This document shows, one piece after another, positions 15,159-26,000 of a DNA stretch of 64,000 bases. This DNA is from Flaviramulus sp. BrNp1-15 (GTDB lineage Bacteria > Bacteroidota > Bacteroidia > Flavobacteriales > Flavobacteriaceae), in NCBI RefSeq assembly GCF_022259695.1, contig NZ_CP092099.1:2092471-2156470 (forward strand). The letters run 5' to 3'. The position numbers were made by a program, and so were the translations under genes. The notes under the pieces are model-generated. The model searched no databases and was not told where the DNA came from. It was given only the letters and a program-made list of their open reading frames with translations. The stretch's first letter is position 1, and each line of letters starts with the position of its first letter.

Positions 15159-17096
15159 TTATTTCATTCTTATAACACTAAACTGTGTTCGCCTATTTAA
15201 CTGATGTTCTGCTTCAGTACATCTAATAGTTCCATCACAATTATTTATTAGTTTTTGTTCACCATAACCTTTGTATTCTATAATTCTATTAGGGTTTACA
15301 CCATGGTTTATTAAATAATTGTAAGCAACTTTAGCTCTTTTTTCAGATAATTTATAATTGTAAGAAGATGGTCCTCTAGAATCTGTATGTGACTCTATTT
15401 TAACAACCATATTTGGATATTTAATTTGCATTAAATCAACAATTCTATCTAATTCTGTTGTACCGTCTTTTCTTATGTTAGATTTATTAAAATCAAAATA
15501 AATAGGGTAGAGTTCAGCTATAGGAATTATTTCCTCTTTTTCTTCTAATTTTTCTTCTGGTGTTATTGCAAAATCAGAAGGAATACTTGTAATATGTCTT
15601 TCTATATTTTTTGAAGAAATAGAAGAGCTACTTTCGATATAAGTTTCTTTTTTTACTTTCAAATTATAGTCTGCATTTCTGTCAATATTAATATCATACT
15701 GACCATTTTCGTTGGTTTCAACAAAAGCAATTTCTTTACCATCACTATCTAAAAGCGTAACTAAGGCATTAGGAATAGGTGAGTTGTTTATAGCTTCGGT
15801 TACTGTACCTTCTATTTTTAATTGCGGAATTCTATCATAGGCAAAAATATCGTCGCTACCAACCCCACCGTTTCTATTGGAAGCAAAATAGCCCGAAAGT
15901 CCATCTGGATTCATAAAAAAAGAAAAATCATCTTTACTTGAATTTACAGGCACTCCTAGATTTATGACACTTGTAATATTATTGTTTTTATCGGAAACTG
16001 TTCCAAAAATATCTAATAGACCTAATCCTGGATGTCCATCGGAAGCAAAAAAGAGAGAACCTTCACTATTTATAAAAGGAAATCTTTCGTTTTTATTTGT
16101 ATTTACTACATTACCTAAGTTTTTAGGTGTTCCAAAAGAACCATCTTTATTAATGTCTACATAATAAATATCAGAACCTCCATAACCTCCATATTTATTT
16201 GAGGCAAAATAAAGTTTAGTTTCATCTTCATTTAATGCTGGATGTGCATTAGAAAATTCGTTGTTATTAAAAGGAAGCTCTTCAATATTTGTCCATTTAC
16301 CTTCAATTAATGAGGCTTTATATATTTTAAGATTAGTTATACCTTCTTTATCTTTTCCTAAAACATTTTTATTAAAATTGGTTCGTGAGAAATAAATGGT
16401 TTTACCATTCTTAGTAATAGTAAAAGATCCCTCATGATAAACAGAATTTATATTCCCTTTTAATTTAGAACGGTAATCTACAATACTATCATTATTACTT
16501 TTAATAGTTGAATATATATCTAAAAAAGGCTCATTATTCCATCCGTAAGTATGTTTTTTTAAAGCCCTTTCATCTCTAGACGAAACAAAATATATACTTC
16601 CATTATGCTCGTAGGCTCCAAAATCACTAAATTTTGAATTGAAATTAATATTGGTTAAAAAGTATTGTTGTTTGGCGTTGAAAATTGAGTTGATAAAATC
16701 TGAATCTTTACCAAGTTTTTTTTCATTAATTGAACCGCCTGCATCTTTAAATCGTTTCATCCAAATACGATACGCTTCATAGTCTTTTATACCTCTTAAT
16801 GCTTGTGCATAATTATAATAATATTCAACAGGAACATTTTTTTGTTGTACTGCCTTTTTATAATATACTACTGCGCTATCTGGATTTCGCATAAATGCAT
16901 AACTATCTGCCAACTGCCTTGTAGCATAATCTGCATTAAAGTTTTCATCTATAAGCTCATGATAAACTTTTGCAGCATTGGCAAACGCAAACTTATTAAA
17001 TAGGTTATCTGCTTTTTTTTGATAGGTGTATTGCGCTTTGGCAGAAAAACCAAAAAGCAATACAATAGTAGCTATAATGTAGTTTTTTAATTTCAT
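15159..17096 (-). CDS. PorE-like OmpA family protein (TPR, beta-propeller, CNA-B-like, OmpA), copy 2
   Basis: This 645-residue periplasmic protein has a signal peptide (to about SAKAQ) and TPR-like helices (about 25-130). PD40/WD40-like propeller blades follow (recurring YFASNKYGGYGGSDIYYVD, LFFASDGHPGLGLLDIFG, GYFASNRNGGVGSDDIFAY; about 165-425), then a carboxypeptidase-regulatory-like beta domain (about 430-510). The C-terminal OmpA domain (about 530-645) has the peptidoglycan signature ESHTDSRG and DFNKSNIRKDG. This architecture equals PorE, which links the T9SS core ring to peptidoglycan in Porphyromonas. It is a tandem paralogue of the next gene (25-bp gap) and last in the adhesin operon. 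Confidence 0.88.
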   Translation of the reverse strand: MKLKNYIIATIVLLFGFSAKAQYTYQKKADNLFNKFAFANAAKVYHELIDENFNADYATRQLADSYAFMRNPDSAVVYYKKAVQQKNVPVEYYYNYAQALRGIKDYEAYRIWMKRFKDAGGSINEKKLGKDSDFINSIFNAKQQYFLTNINFNSKFSDFGAYEHNGSIYFVSSRDERALKKHTYGWNNEPFLDIYSTIKSNNDSIVDYRSKLKGNINSVYHEGSFTITKNGKTIYFSRTNFNKNVLGKDKEGITNLKIYKASLIEGKWTNIEELPFNNNEFSNAHPALNEDETKLYFASNKYGGYGGSDIYYVDINKDGSFGTPKNLGNVVNTNKNERFPFINSEGSLFFASDGHPGLGLLDIFGTVSDKNNNITSVINLGVPVNSSKDDFSFFMNPDGLSGYFASNRNGGVGSDDIFAYDRIPQLKIEGTVTEAINNSPIPNALVTLLDSDGKEIAFVETNENGQYDINIDRNADYNLKVKKETYIESSSSISSKNIERHITSIPSDFAITPEEKLEEKEEIIPIAELYPIYFDFNKSNIRKDGTTELDRIVDLMQIKYPNMVVKIESHTDSRGPSSYNYKLSEKRAKVAYNYLINHGVNPNRIIEYKGYGEQKLINNCDGTIRCTEAEHQLNRRTQFSVIRMK

Positions 17097-17121
17097 GGGG
17101 CTTTTAATTAAAAATCTTATT

Positions 17122-19050
17122 CTATTCCATTTTTACCACAATAAATTGGGTACGCCTGTTTAATTGATGTTGTTCTTCCTCACATTTTGCACCATCTTCA
17201 CAACCGTTTGTTAATCTTCGTTCACCAAAACCTTGATGTTCAGTAATTCTATCAGGATTAACACCTTTTGATATTAAATACTCATAAGTAGCATTGGCTC
17301 TATCGATAGATAATTTATCATTATAAGAAAGAGTTCCTCTTGAGTCTGTATGCGATTCAATCCGTATTACCATATCTGGGTAATCGTTTTGCATAAGGTT
17401 TACAATCTTATCTAGTTCTAGAGCTGCATCTTTTCTAATGGTGTGTTTGTTGAAATCGAAATAAATGGTATTTAAATCTAATTCTGCCAGTTTTACAACA
17501 CTAGGTTTCGGGTTTATAAGTAGGTTGGCACTAATGGTAATAAGTTCTGTTTGAATATTTTTTGATGTAAATGTTCGGTAATCATCAATATATTTATCTT
17601 GACTAGCAACAATTTTATAATCTTGATTTCTATCAATATTTATTTGATAATATCCATTTTCATCTGTTTCCATGTATGCAATTTGTTGCCCTTTATCATC
17701 ATACAACGTAATTTTTGCATTTGGAACTGGATTTGTGTTTATAGCATCTACAACAACACCTTCAACATGAAGTACAGGTTCTCTATGAAATGCATATATA
17801 TCATCACTACCACGACCACCACGTCTATTTGATGCAAAATAACCTGTAATACCATCAGGATTCATTGAAAATGAAAAATCATCTGCATTAGAATTTACTG
17901 GAGTACCTAAATTTATAACATCAACAATGCTATTTTCATCTTCTTCACCTTTAATTGTTGCAAAAATATCTAACAAGCCTAAACCAGTATGACCATCAGA
18001 TGAAAAGAATAAAACGCCTTCGTTATTGATGAAAGGAAAACCTTCTGCACTTTCTGTATTTACTACATCTCCAATATTTTGTATGTCCATTAAGGTTCCA
18101 TCAGGATAAATGTTAACCACCCAAATATCTGAACCTCCTTTTGTACCAGGTCTATCAGAAGCGAAGTATAGTTTTGTATCATCAATATTTAATGCTGGAT
18201 GCTGAGTAGAAAATCCATCTCCGTTAATAGGTAAATCCTCAATATTAGTCCATTCACCATCTACTAATGTAGCACGGTAAATTTTCATATTAGTTAAACC
18301 TTTTCTATCTTTAATTTCAACATCTTTATTAAAATTATTTCTTGAGAAATACATAGTTTTACCATCTTTTGTTATGGTAACAGGACCGTCATGATAAATG
18401 GAATTTACATCTCCCTTAACTTTATTATTAAAGTCTACATTTTTTTTTGAGTCAGCATCAGTTACATAGACATCTAAAAAGGGTTGTTCGTTCCAGCCAT
18501 ATACTCGTTTTATACCTACACCTTCGTCTCGAGATGAAGCAAAATAGACTTTACCATCATATTGAAAAGCTCCAAAATCACTGTATTTTGAATTAAATCG
18601 AACTCTGTCTAAGAAATATTGTTGTTTTGCACCAAAAACACTTGTTATAAAGTTTACATCTTTTGAAAAATCATTAGCATTAACTACACCGCCAGAATCT
18701 TTATAGCGTTTAAGCCAAATTTGAGATTCTTCGTATTTTTTCATACCACGAAGTGATTGCGCATATTTATAATAATATTCTACAGGAACATTATCTTGCT
18801 TAACAACACTTTTATAATACCTAGTTGCATTTCTTGGATCTCTTAGAAAAGCATAACAATCAGCAAGTTTACGTGTTGCATAATCTTTGTTATAATTTTT
18901 TGCAATAAGATCTTTGTAAACTTCTGCAGCTTTTACAAAAGAAAATTTATTGAATAATGTATCTGCTCTTTTTTGTTTCCCTTGTTGAGAAAATACTGTA
19001 ATGCTTAACATTAATGTGAGACAAACTAATATGTATTTTTTATTTTTCAT
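17122..19050 (-). CDS. PorE-like OmpA family protein, copy 1
   Basis: These 642 residues have the same domain order as the following gene. There is a signal peptide (to about TVFSQ), TPR-like region (LFNKFSFVKAAEVYKDLI, about 30-130) and PD40 propeller (FASDRPGTKGGSDIWVVN, FFSSDGHTGLGLLDIFA, YFASNRRGGRGSDDIYAF). A CNA-B/carboxypeptidase-regulatory domain (VEGVVVDAINTNPVPNAKI) precedes an OmpA domain with DFNKHTIRKDA and ESHTDSRG. Both copies share a two-Cys tail before QLNRRTQF. Near-full-length similarity to its neighbour indicates tandem duplication. It starts 11 bp after the PorP/SprF gene and is most likely the anchor partner for this adhesin. Confidence 0.88.
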   Translation of the reverse strand: MKNKKYILVCLTLMLSITVFSQQGKQKRADTLFNKFSFVKAAEVYKDLIAKNYNKDYATRKLADCYAFLRDPRNATRYYKSVVKQDNVPVEYYYKYAQSLRGMKKYEESQIWLKRYKDSGGVVNANDFSKDVNFITSVFGAKQQYFLDRVRFNSKYSDFGAFQYDGKVYFASSRDEGVGIKRVYGWNEQPFLDVYVTDADSKKNVDFNNKVKGDVNSIYHDGPVTITKDGKTMYFSRNNFNKDVEIKDRKGLTNMKIYRATLVDGEWTNIEDLPINGDGFSTQHPALNIDDTKLYFASDRPGTKGGSDIWVVNIYPDGTLMDIQNIGDVVNTESAEGFPFINNEGVLFFSSDGHTGLGLLDIFATIKGEEDENSIVDVINLGTPVNSNADDFSFSMNPDGITGYFASNRRGGRGSDDIYAFHREPVLHVEGVVVDAINTNPVPNAKITLYDDKGQQIAYMETDENGYYQINIDRNQDYKIVASQDKYIDDYRTFTSKNIQTELITISANLLINPKPSVVKLAELDLNTIYFDFNKHTIRKDAALELDKIVNLMQNDYPDMVIRIESHTDSRGTLSYNDKLSIDRANATYEYLISKGVNPDRITEHQGFGERRLTNGCEDGAKCEEEQHQLNRRTQFIVVKME

Positions 19051-19061
19051 TGAAAATTATA

Positions 19062-19988
19062 TTAGAAATATCTTGGTGATTTTAATTTAGAACTTAAGAA
19101 TTTAAACTCATAAATAAGCAATATCTCATGTGTCCCAGTTGTATAATCTGCAATTTCCGAAATTGGTTTTTCGTAAGCATAACCAATACGTAATTGTCTT
19201 GATATTTGAAAATCTACAATACCACCAATTGCTGCGGTTTGTTCATTAATTCTATAAGAACCTCCTAACCAAAATTTTTCATTGAATAAGAAATTTGCAG
19301 TAAGGTCATATGAGACAGGAGCACCATTAGTTGCTTTTATTAATCCAGCAGGTTTAAACTTAATGCTTTTGCTTAAGTCTATTACACCACCTAAAGTGAA
19401 ATAGTAACTAATACGTTCTAAAGCTTCAAAATCACTATTGTTACTGGTATCGTTGTTTAAAATTCTAGGTGTAGATAATCCTGCATAAATTCTATCTGTA
19501 CTCCAATAGATACCCGCACCTAAATTAGGTGTCCATCGGTCTTCTGTACCATAAATTAATTGATCGTTTTGATTATCAGGGTCTAATCTAAAGTCAGTAT
19601 CAAAACTAAATTGAGTGAATCCTGCTTTTAAACCAAAGGCTAACTTACCATTTGTTCCTGTAGGAATAGCATATGAAAAATCACCATATACATAAGTGAA
19701 ATTCTGCGGACCTAAATCATCTTCAATAAAAGATAACCCTAAACCTATTCTATCATTTCTAAGAGGCGTATGAATAGAAAGCGTTTGTGTAATTGGTCCA
19801 CCTTTAAAACCTACCCATTGGCTTCTGTGTAATCCAACAATGCTTAATGCTTCTCTGCTTCCCGCATATGCTGGGTTTACTGAGATTGTATTATACATGT
19901 ATTGTGTGAATTGCGGCAATTGTTGCGCAAATCCCAGCGTACAGCAAAATAATGCAATAGCGATTATATTATTTTTTATAAACTTCAT
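19062..19988 (-). CDS. Type IX secretion system membrane protein, PorP/SprF family
   Basis: This 308-residue outer membrane beta-barrel protein has a signal peptide (to about LGFAQ). The strongly conserved family opening follows: LPQFTQYMYNTISVNPAYAG, then LSIVGLHRSQWVGFKGGP. SprF of Flavobacterium johnsoniae is needed to secrete and attach the gliding adhesin SprB, and genes of this family sit directly after their own adhesin gene. This copy follows the giant adhesin by 13 bp and is followed by two PorE-like genes, so it is its probable dedicated outer-membrane partner. Confidence 0.93.
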   Translation of the reverse strand: MKFIKNNIIAIALFCCTLGFAQQLPQFTQYMYNTISVNPAYAGSREALSIVGLHRSQWVGFKGGPITQTLSIHTPLRNDRIGLGLSFIEDDLGPQNFTYVYGDFSYAIPTGTNGKLAFGLKAGFTQFSFDTDFRLDPDNQNDQLIYGTEDRWTPNLGAGIYWSTDRIYAGLSTPRILNNDTSNNSDFEALERISYYFTLGGVIDLSKSIKFKPAGLIKATNGAPVSYDLTANFLFNEKFWLGGSYRINEQTAAIGGIVDFQISRQLRIGYAYEKPISEIADYTTGTHEILLIYEFKFLSSKLKSPRYF

Positions 19989-20001
19989 AGGTTAAGTTAT
20001 T

Positions 20002-23000
20002 TTATTTGGTACCTAAGTAAATAGGGCCTGTTAAAGGACTCAATCCACTATTTTGTAATTTAATTATATAGTAATAAGTTCCATTAGGTAATTTACCTGC
20101 ATTACCAATAGATGTATTTGGTGTTCCATCCCAATCTCCTTTGGCACCAGATGTTTTAATACTACCTAATGTGTAGTTATTAGACTCATATACTAGAGCT
20201 CCCCAACGGTTAAATATTTTCACTTCGGCTACAAAACCACATAAGTCAATTCCTTCAATATCAAAAGATTCATTAAATCCATCTCCGTTTGGTGTTATTG
20301 CAGTAGAGATTTCAATGTCATTTTCACCACAAGGTAATACCACACAATCTGCATGTATATTCATTATAACTTCTGTGATGCTAATACAACCTTGATCTGT
20401 TGTAGTATATCTAAATCTGTAATCAATACCACCATCATCTGGAAGGAAATCTTCACTTAATTCTAAAACAGTTGGGTCGAAAATACTTCCATTAAGCGTT
20501 GCGTCAGGATTACCTTCTAATAGTTCCCAAGTTCCATTAGTGTTAAGTGTATCAGATATTAAATTATTCAGATTAAAAATACCTTCATCAAAACATCTAT
20601 CTTCTGCAACTATTTCAGAGTATATCTCATCTAATGTTACATTTAAAATTTGAGTATAAACTTCTTCATTATTACATTCATCTCTTACAGTCCATGTTCT
20701 AATTATTTGATAATCTTCAAATACGTTTTCATCAAAAGAATTAGTTTCATTAAATACTACGGTTATGTTTGATGAACAATTATCTTCAAACTCTAATTCA
20801 GGAGCCTCAGGAATATCTATACAACTAACATCTAGAGTTTCTTCATAAGTTGATGTAGGTACAGGAGCTGTTGTATCTTGAACTGTTATAATTTGAGTAT
20901 GCGATGTTGTTAATCCACATTCATCAGTAGCAATCCAAGTACGAGCGATGAAGTAATTAGATGGACAATCTCCATTAGTTATTACATCATTTACAGTTAC
21001 TGTTGCAGAACCACAATTATCAGATGCTGTTATGTTTGTAACATCTGGAATAGCATCACATTCAACCGTTGTGTTTCTTGGAGGTGTTTGGTCAAATGTT
21101 GGTGGTGTAGTATCTTGAACAGTTATAATTTGTGTATGTGTAGTTGTTAAACCACACTCATCTGTAGCGGTCCATGTACGTGCTAAAGTATAGCTGTTAG
21201 GACAAGTACCATCTGTTCTTGTATCACTTACAGATACTGTTGCTGCCCCACAAGAATCCGTAGCGGTTAATACTTGAGCTGTAGGTATTGCATCACATTC
21301 AACAACTAAACTGGTCGCAGGAAGCGTTTCAACAAACGTAGGAGGTGTTGTATCTTGTACCGTAATTGTTTGCACATGTGTATTTGTTAATCCACAGTCA
21401 TCAGTTGCTGTATATGTACGAGTGATTGTATAATTATAATCGCAATTACCGTCTGTTCTAATATCTTCTACTGTAACAATCGCATTACCACAATTATCAC
21501 TTGCGGTTAATGTATCGGCTAAAGGAACATTATCACATTCAACTACAACATCTCCTGGAAGTGTAGTTTGATCAAACTCAGGTGCTGTAGTATCAGATGT
21601 TGAAATTATTTGGTTTGCAGTTGTTATATTTCCACATGCATCAGTAGCAGTCCAAGTACGAGTTATAGTATATGTACCCTCACAAGCATCATCTGTTCTA
21701 ACATCATTAAATGATATAATTGGATTTGGATCACAATTATCAGTTGCAGTTGCTGTTCCGAAAGAAATTGGTGTTAAATCATCACTACATTCAGCAGAAA
21801 CATTATTTGGTAATGAAAGTACCGGAGGTGTGGTGTCTTTTACAGTATAAGTATAGGTATATACTGAGTTATTTCCAGCACAATCAGTATAGGTGAAGGT
21901 ATAAATTTTATCGCCTTCACAAGTAGGATCAGCATTCTCAGTGATTACCGGAGTAATAGCATTACCACACACATCGTTTACTACCGGAGCTGTAGGTTGT
22001 GTAGCATCAGCTAAACATTCTACAGTGCTACTATCATTTGCAGGAACAACTGGAGCAGTCACTACATCGATAGTATAAGTATAGGTATATACTGAGCTAT
22101 TTCCAGCACAGTCGGTATAGGTGAAGGTATAAATTTTATCGCCTTCACAAGTAGGATCAGCATTCTCAGTGATTACCGGAGTAATAGCATTACCACACAC
22201 ATCGTTTACTACCGGAGCTGTAGGTTGTGTAGCATCAGCTAAACATTCTACAGTGCTACTATCATTTGCAGGAACAACTGGAGCAGTCACTACATCGATA
22301 GTATAAGTATAGGTATATACTGAGCTATTTCCAGCACAATCAGTATAAGTAAATGTATAAATTTTATCGCCTTCACAAGTAGGATCAGCATTCTCAGTGA
22401 TTACTGGAGTAATAGCATTACCACACACATCGTTTACTACCGGAGCTGTAGGTTGTGTAGCATCAGCTAAACATTCTACGGTGCTACTATCATTTGTAGG
22501 AACAACAGGAGCAGTTACCACATCGATAGTATAAGTGTATACCCAATCTTCAGTATTTCCAGCACAGTCGGTATAAGTAAAGGTATAAATTTTATCACCT
22601 TCACAAGTAGGATCTACATTTTCAGTCATTACAGGTACTATTTCATCACCATTAGCATCAAATACTGTTGGCGGTGTAGGTGTTGTAGCATTAGCAATAC
22701 ATTCTACAGTAGAGCTATCATCAGCTGGTACTGTAAAAGGCGCTAATTCAATAGTATAGGTATATGTCCAATCGGCAGTATTACCCGCACAATCAGTATA
22801 GGTATAGGTATAAACAATAGCACCTTGACATGCAGGAGTTGCAGATACTGTTGGTCCTGTAGGTGTAATCTCATTACCACAGTTATCATTAACAGTAGGC
22901 GGGGTAGGTGTTGTAGCCTCAGCTAGATTATCAACCGTTTGAACGCCATTAGCAGGTAAAGTAAAAGCTAATAAATCGATTGTATAGGTATAGGTATATA

Positions 23001-26000
23001 CTGAGCTATTTCCAGCACAGTCGGTATAGGTGAAGGTATAAATTTTATCGCCTTCACAAGTAGGATCAGCATTCTCAGTAATTACCGGAGTAATAGCATT
23101 ACCACATACATCGTTTACTACCGGAGCTGTAGGTTGTGTAGCATCAGCTAAACATTCTACAGTGCTACTATCATTTGCAGGAACAACTGGAGCAGTCACT
23201 ACATCGATAGTATAAGTATAGGTATATACTGAGCTATTTCCAGCACAGTCGGTATAGGTGAAGGTATAAATTTTATCGCCTTCACAAGTAGGATCAGCAT
23301 TCTCAGTGATTACCGGAGTAATAGCATTACCACACACATCGTTTACTACCGGAGCTGTAGGTTGTGTAGCATCAGCTAAACATTCTACAGTGCTACTATC
23401 ATTTGCAGGAACAACTGGAGCAGTCACTACATCGATAGTATAAGTATAGGTATATACTGAGCTATTTCCAGCACAATCAGTATAAGTAAATGTATAAATT
23501 TTATCGCCTTCACAAGTAGGATCAGCATTCTCAGTGATTACTGGAGTAATAGCATTACCACACACATCGTTTACTACCGGAGCTGTAGGTTGTGTAGCAT
23601 CAGCTAAACATTCTACGGTGCTACTATCATTTGTAGGAACAACAGGAGCAGTTACCACATCGATAGTATAAGTGTATACCCAATCTTCAGTATTTCCAGC
23701 ACAGTCGGTATAAGTAAAGGTATAAATTTTATCACCTTCACAAGTAGGATCTACATTTTCAGTCATTACAGGTACTATTTCATCACCATTAGCATCAAAT
23801 ACTGTTGGCGGTGTAGGTGTTGTAGCATTAGCAATACATTCTACAGTAGAGCTATCATCAGCTGGTACTGTAAAAGGCGCTAATTCAATAGTATAGGTAT
23901 ATGTCCAATCGGCAGTATTACCCGCACAATCAGTATAGGTATAGGTATAAACAATAGCACCTTGACATGCAGGAGTTGCAGATACTGTTGGTCCTGTAGG
24001 TGTAATCTCATTACCACAGTTATCATTAACAGTAGGCGGGGTAGGTGTTGTAGCCTCAGCTAGATTATCAACCGTTTGAACGCCATTAGCAGGTAAAGTA
24101 AAAGCTAATAAATCGATTGTATAGGTATAGGTATATACTGAGCTATTTCCAGCACAGTCGGTATAGGTGAAGGTATAAATTTTATCGCCTTCACAAGTAG
24201 GATCAGCATTCTCAGTAATTACCGGAGTAATAGCATTACCACATACATCGTTTACTACCGGAGCTGTAGGTTGTGTAGCACTCGCTAAACATTCTACAGT
24301 GCTACCATCATTTGCAGGAACAACTGGAGCAGTCACTACATCGATAGTATAAGTATAGGTATATACTGAACTATTTCCAGCACAGTCGGTATAGGTGAAG
24401 GTATAAATTTTATCGCCTTCACAAGTAGGATCAGCATTCTCAGTGATTACCGGAGTAATAGCATTACCACACACATCGTTTACTACCGGAGCAGTAGGTT
24501 GTGTAGCATCAGCTAAACATTCTACAGTGCTACTATCATTTGCAGGAACAACTGGAGCAGTCACTACATCGATAGTATAAGTATAGGTATATACTGAGCT
24601 ATTTCCAGCACAATCAGTATAAGTAAATGTATAAATTTTATCGCCTTCACAAGTAGGATCAGCATTCTCAGTGATTACTGGAGTAATAGCATTACCACAC
24701 ACATCGTTTACTACCGGAGCTGTAGGTTGTGTAGCATCAGCTAAACATTCTACGGTGCTACTATCATTTGTAGGAACAACAGGAGCAGTTACCACATCGA
24801 TAGTATAAGTGTATACCCAATCTTCAGTATTTCCAGCACAGTCGGTATAAGTAAAGGTATAAATTTTATCACCTTCACAAGTAGGATCTACATTTTCAGT
24901 CATTACAGGTACTATTTCATCACCATTAGCATCAAATACTGTTGGCGGTGTAGGTGTTGTAGCATTAGCAATACATTCTACAGTAGAGCTATCATCAGCT
25001 GGTACTGTAAAAGGCGCTAATTCAATAGTATAGGTATATGTCCAATCGGCAGTATTACCCGCACAATCAGTATAGGTATAGGTATAAACAATAGCACCTT
25101 GACATGCAGGAGTTGCAGATACCGTTGGTCCTGTAGGTGTAATCTCATTACCACAGTTATCATTAACGGTAGGCGGGGTAGGCGTTGTAGCCTCAGCTAG
25201 ATTATCAACCGTTTGAACGCCATTAGCAGGTAAAGTAAAAGCTAATAAATCGATAGTATAGGTATAGGTATATACTGAGCTATTTCCAGCACAGTCGGTA
25301 TAGGTGAAGGTATAAATTTTATCGCCTTCACAAGTAGGATCAGCATTTTCAGTGATTACCGGAGTAATAGCATTACCACATACATCGTTTACTACCGGAG
25401 CTGTAGGTTGTGTAGCACTTGCTAAACATTCTACAGTGCTACTATCATTTGCAGGAACAACAGGAGCAGTGACCACATCGATAGTATAAGTATAGGTATA
25501 TACTGAGCTATTTCCAGCACAGTCGGTATAGGTGAAGGTATAAATTTTATCGCCTTCACAAGTAGGGTCAGCATTTTCAGTGATTACTGGAGTAATAGCA
25601 TTACCACACACATCGTTTACTACCGGAGCTGTAGGTTGTGTAGCATCAGCTAAACATTCTACGGTGCTACTATCATTTGCAGGAACAACTGGAGCTGTTA
25701 CCACATCGATAGTATAGGTATAGGTATATACTGAGCTATTTCCAGCACAGTCGGTATAGGTGAAGGTATAAATTTTATCGCCTTCACAAGTAGGATCAGT
25801 ATTCTCAGTGATTACCGGAGTAATAGCATTACCACATACATCGTTTACTACCGGAGCTGTAGGTTGTGTAGCACTTGCTAAACATTCTACAGTGCTACTA
25901 TCATTTGCAGGAACAACAGGAGCAGTTACCACATCGATAGTATAAGTGTAGGTATATACTGAGCTATTTCCAGCACAATCAGTATAAGTAAATGTATATA

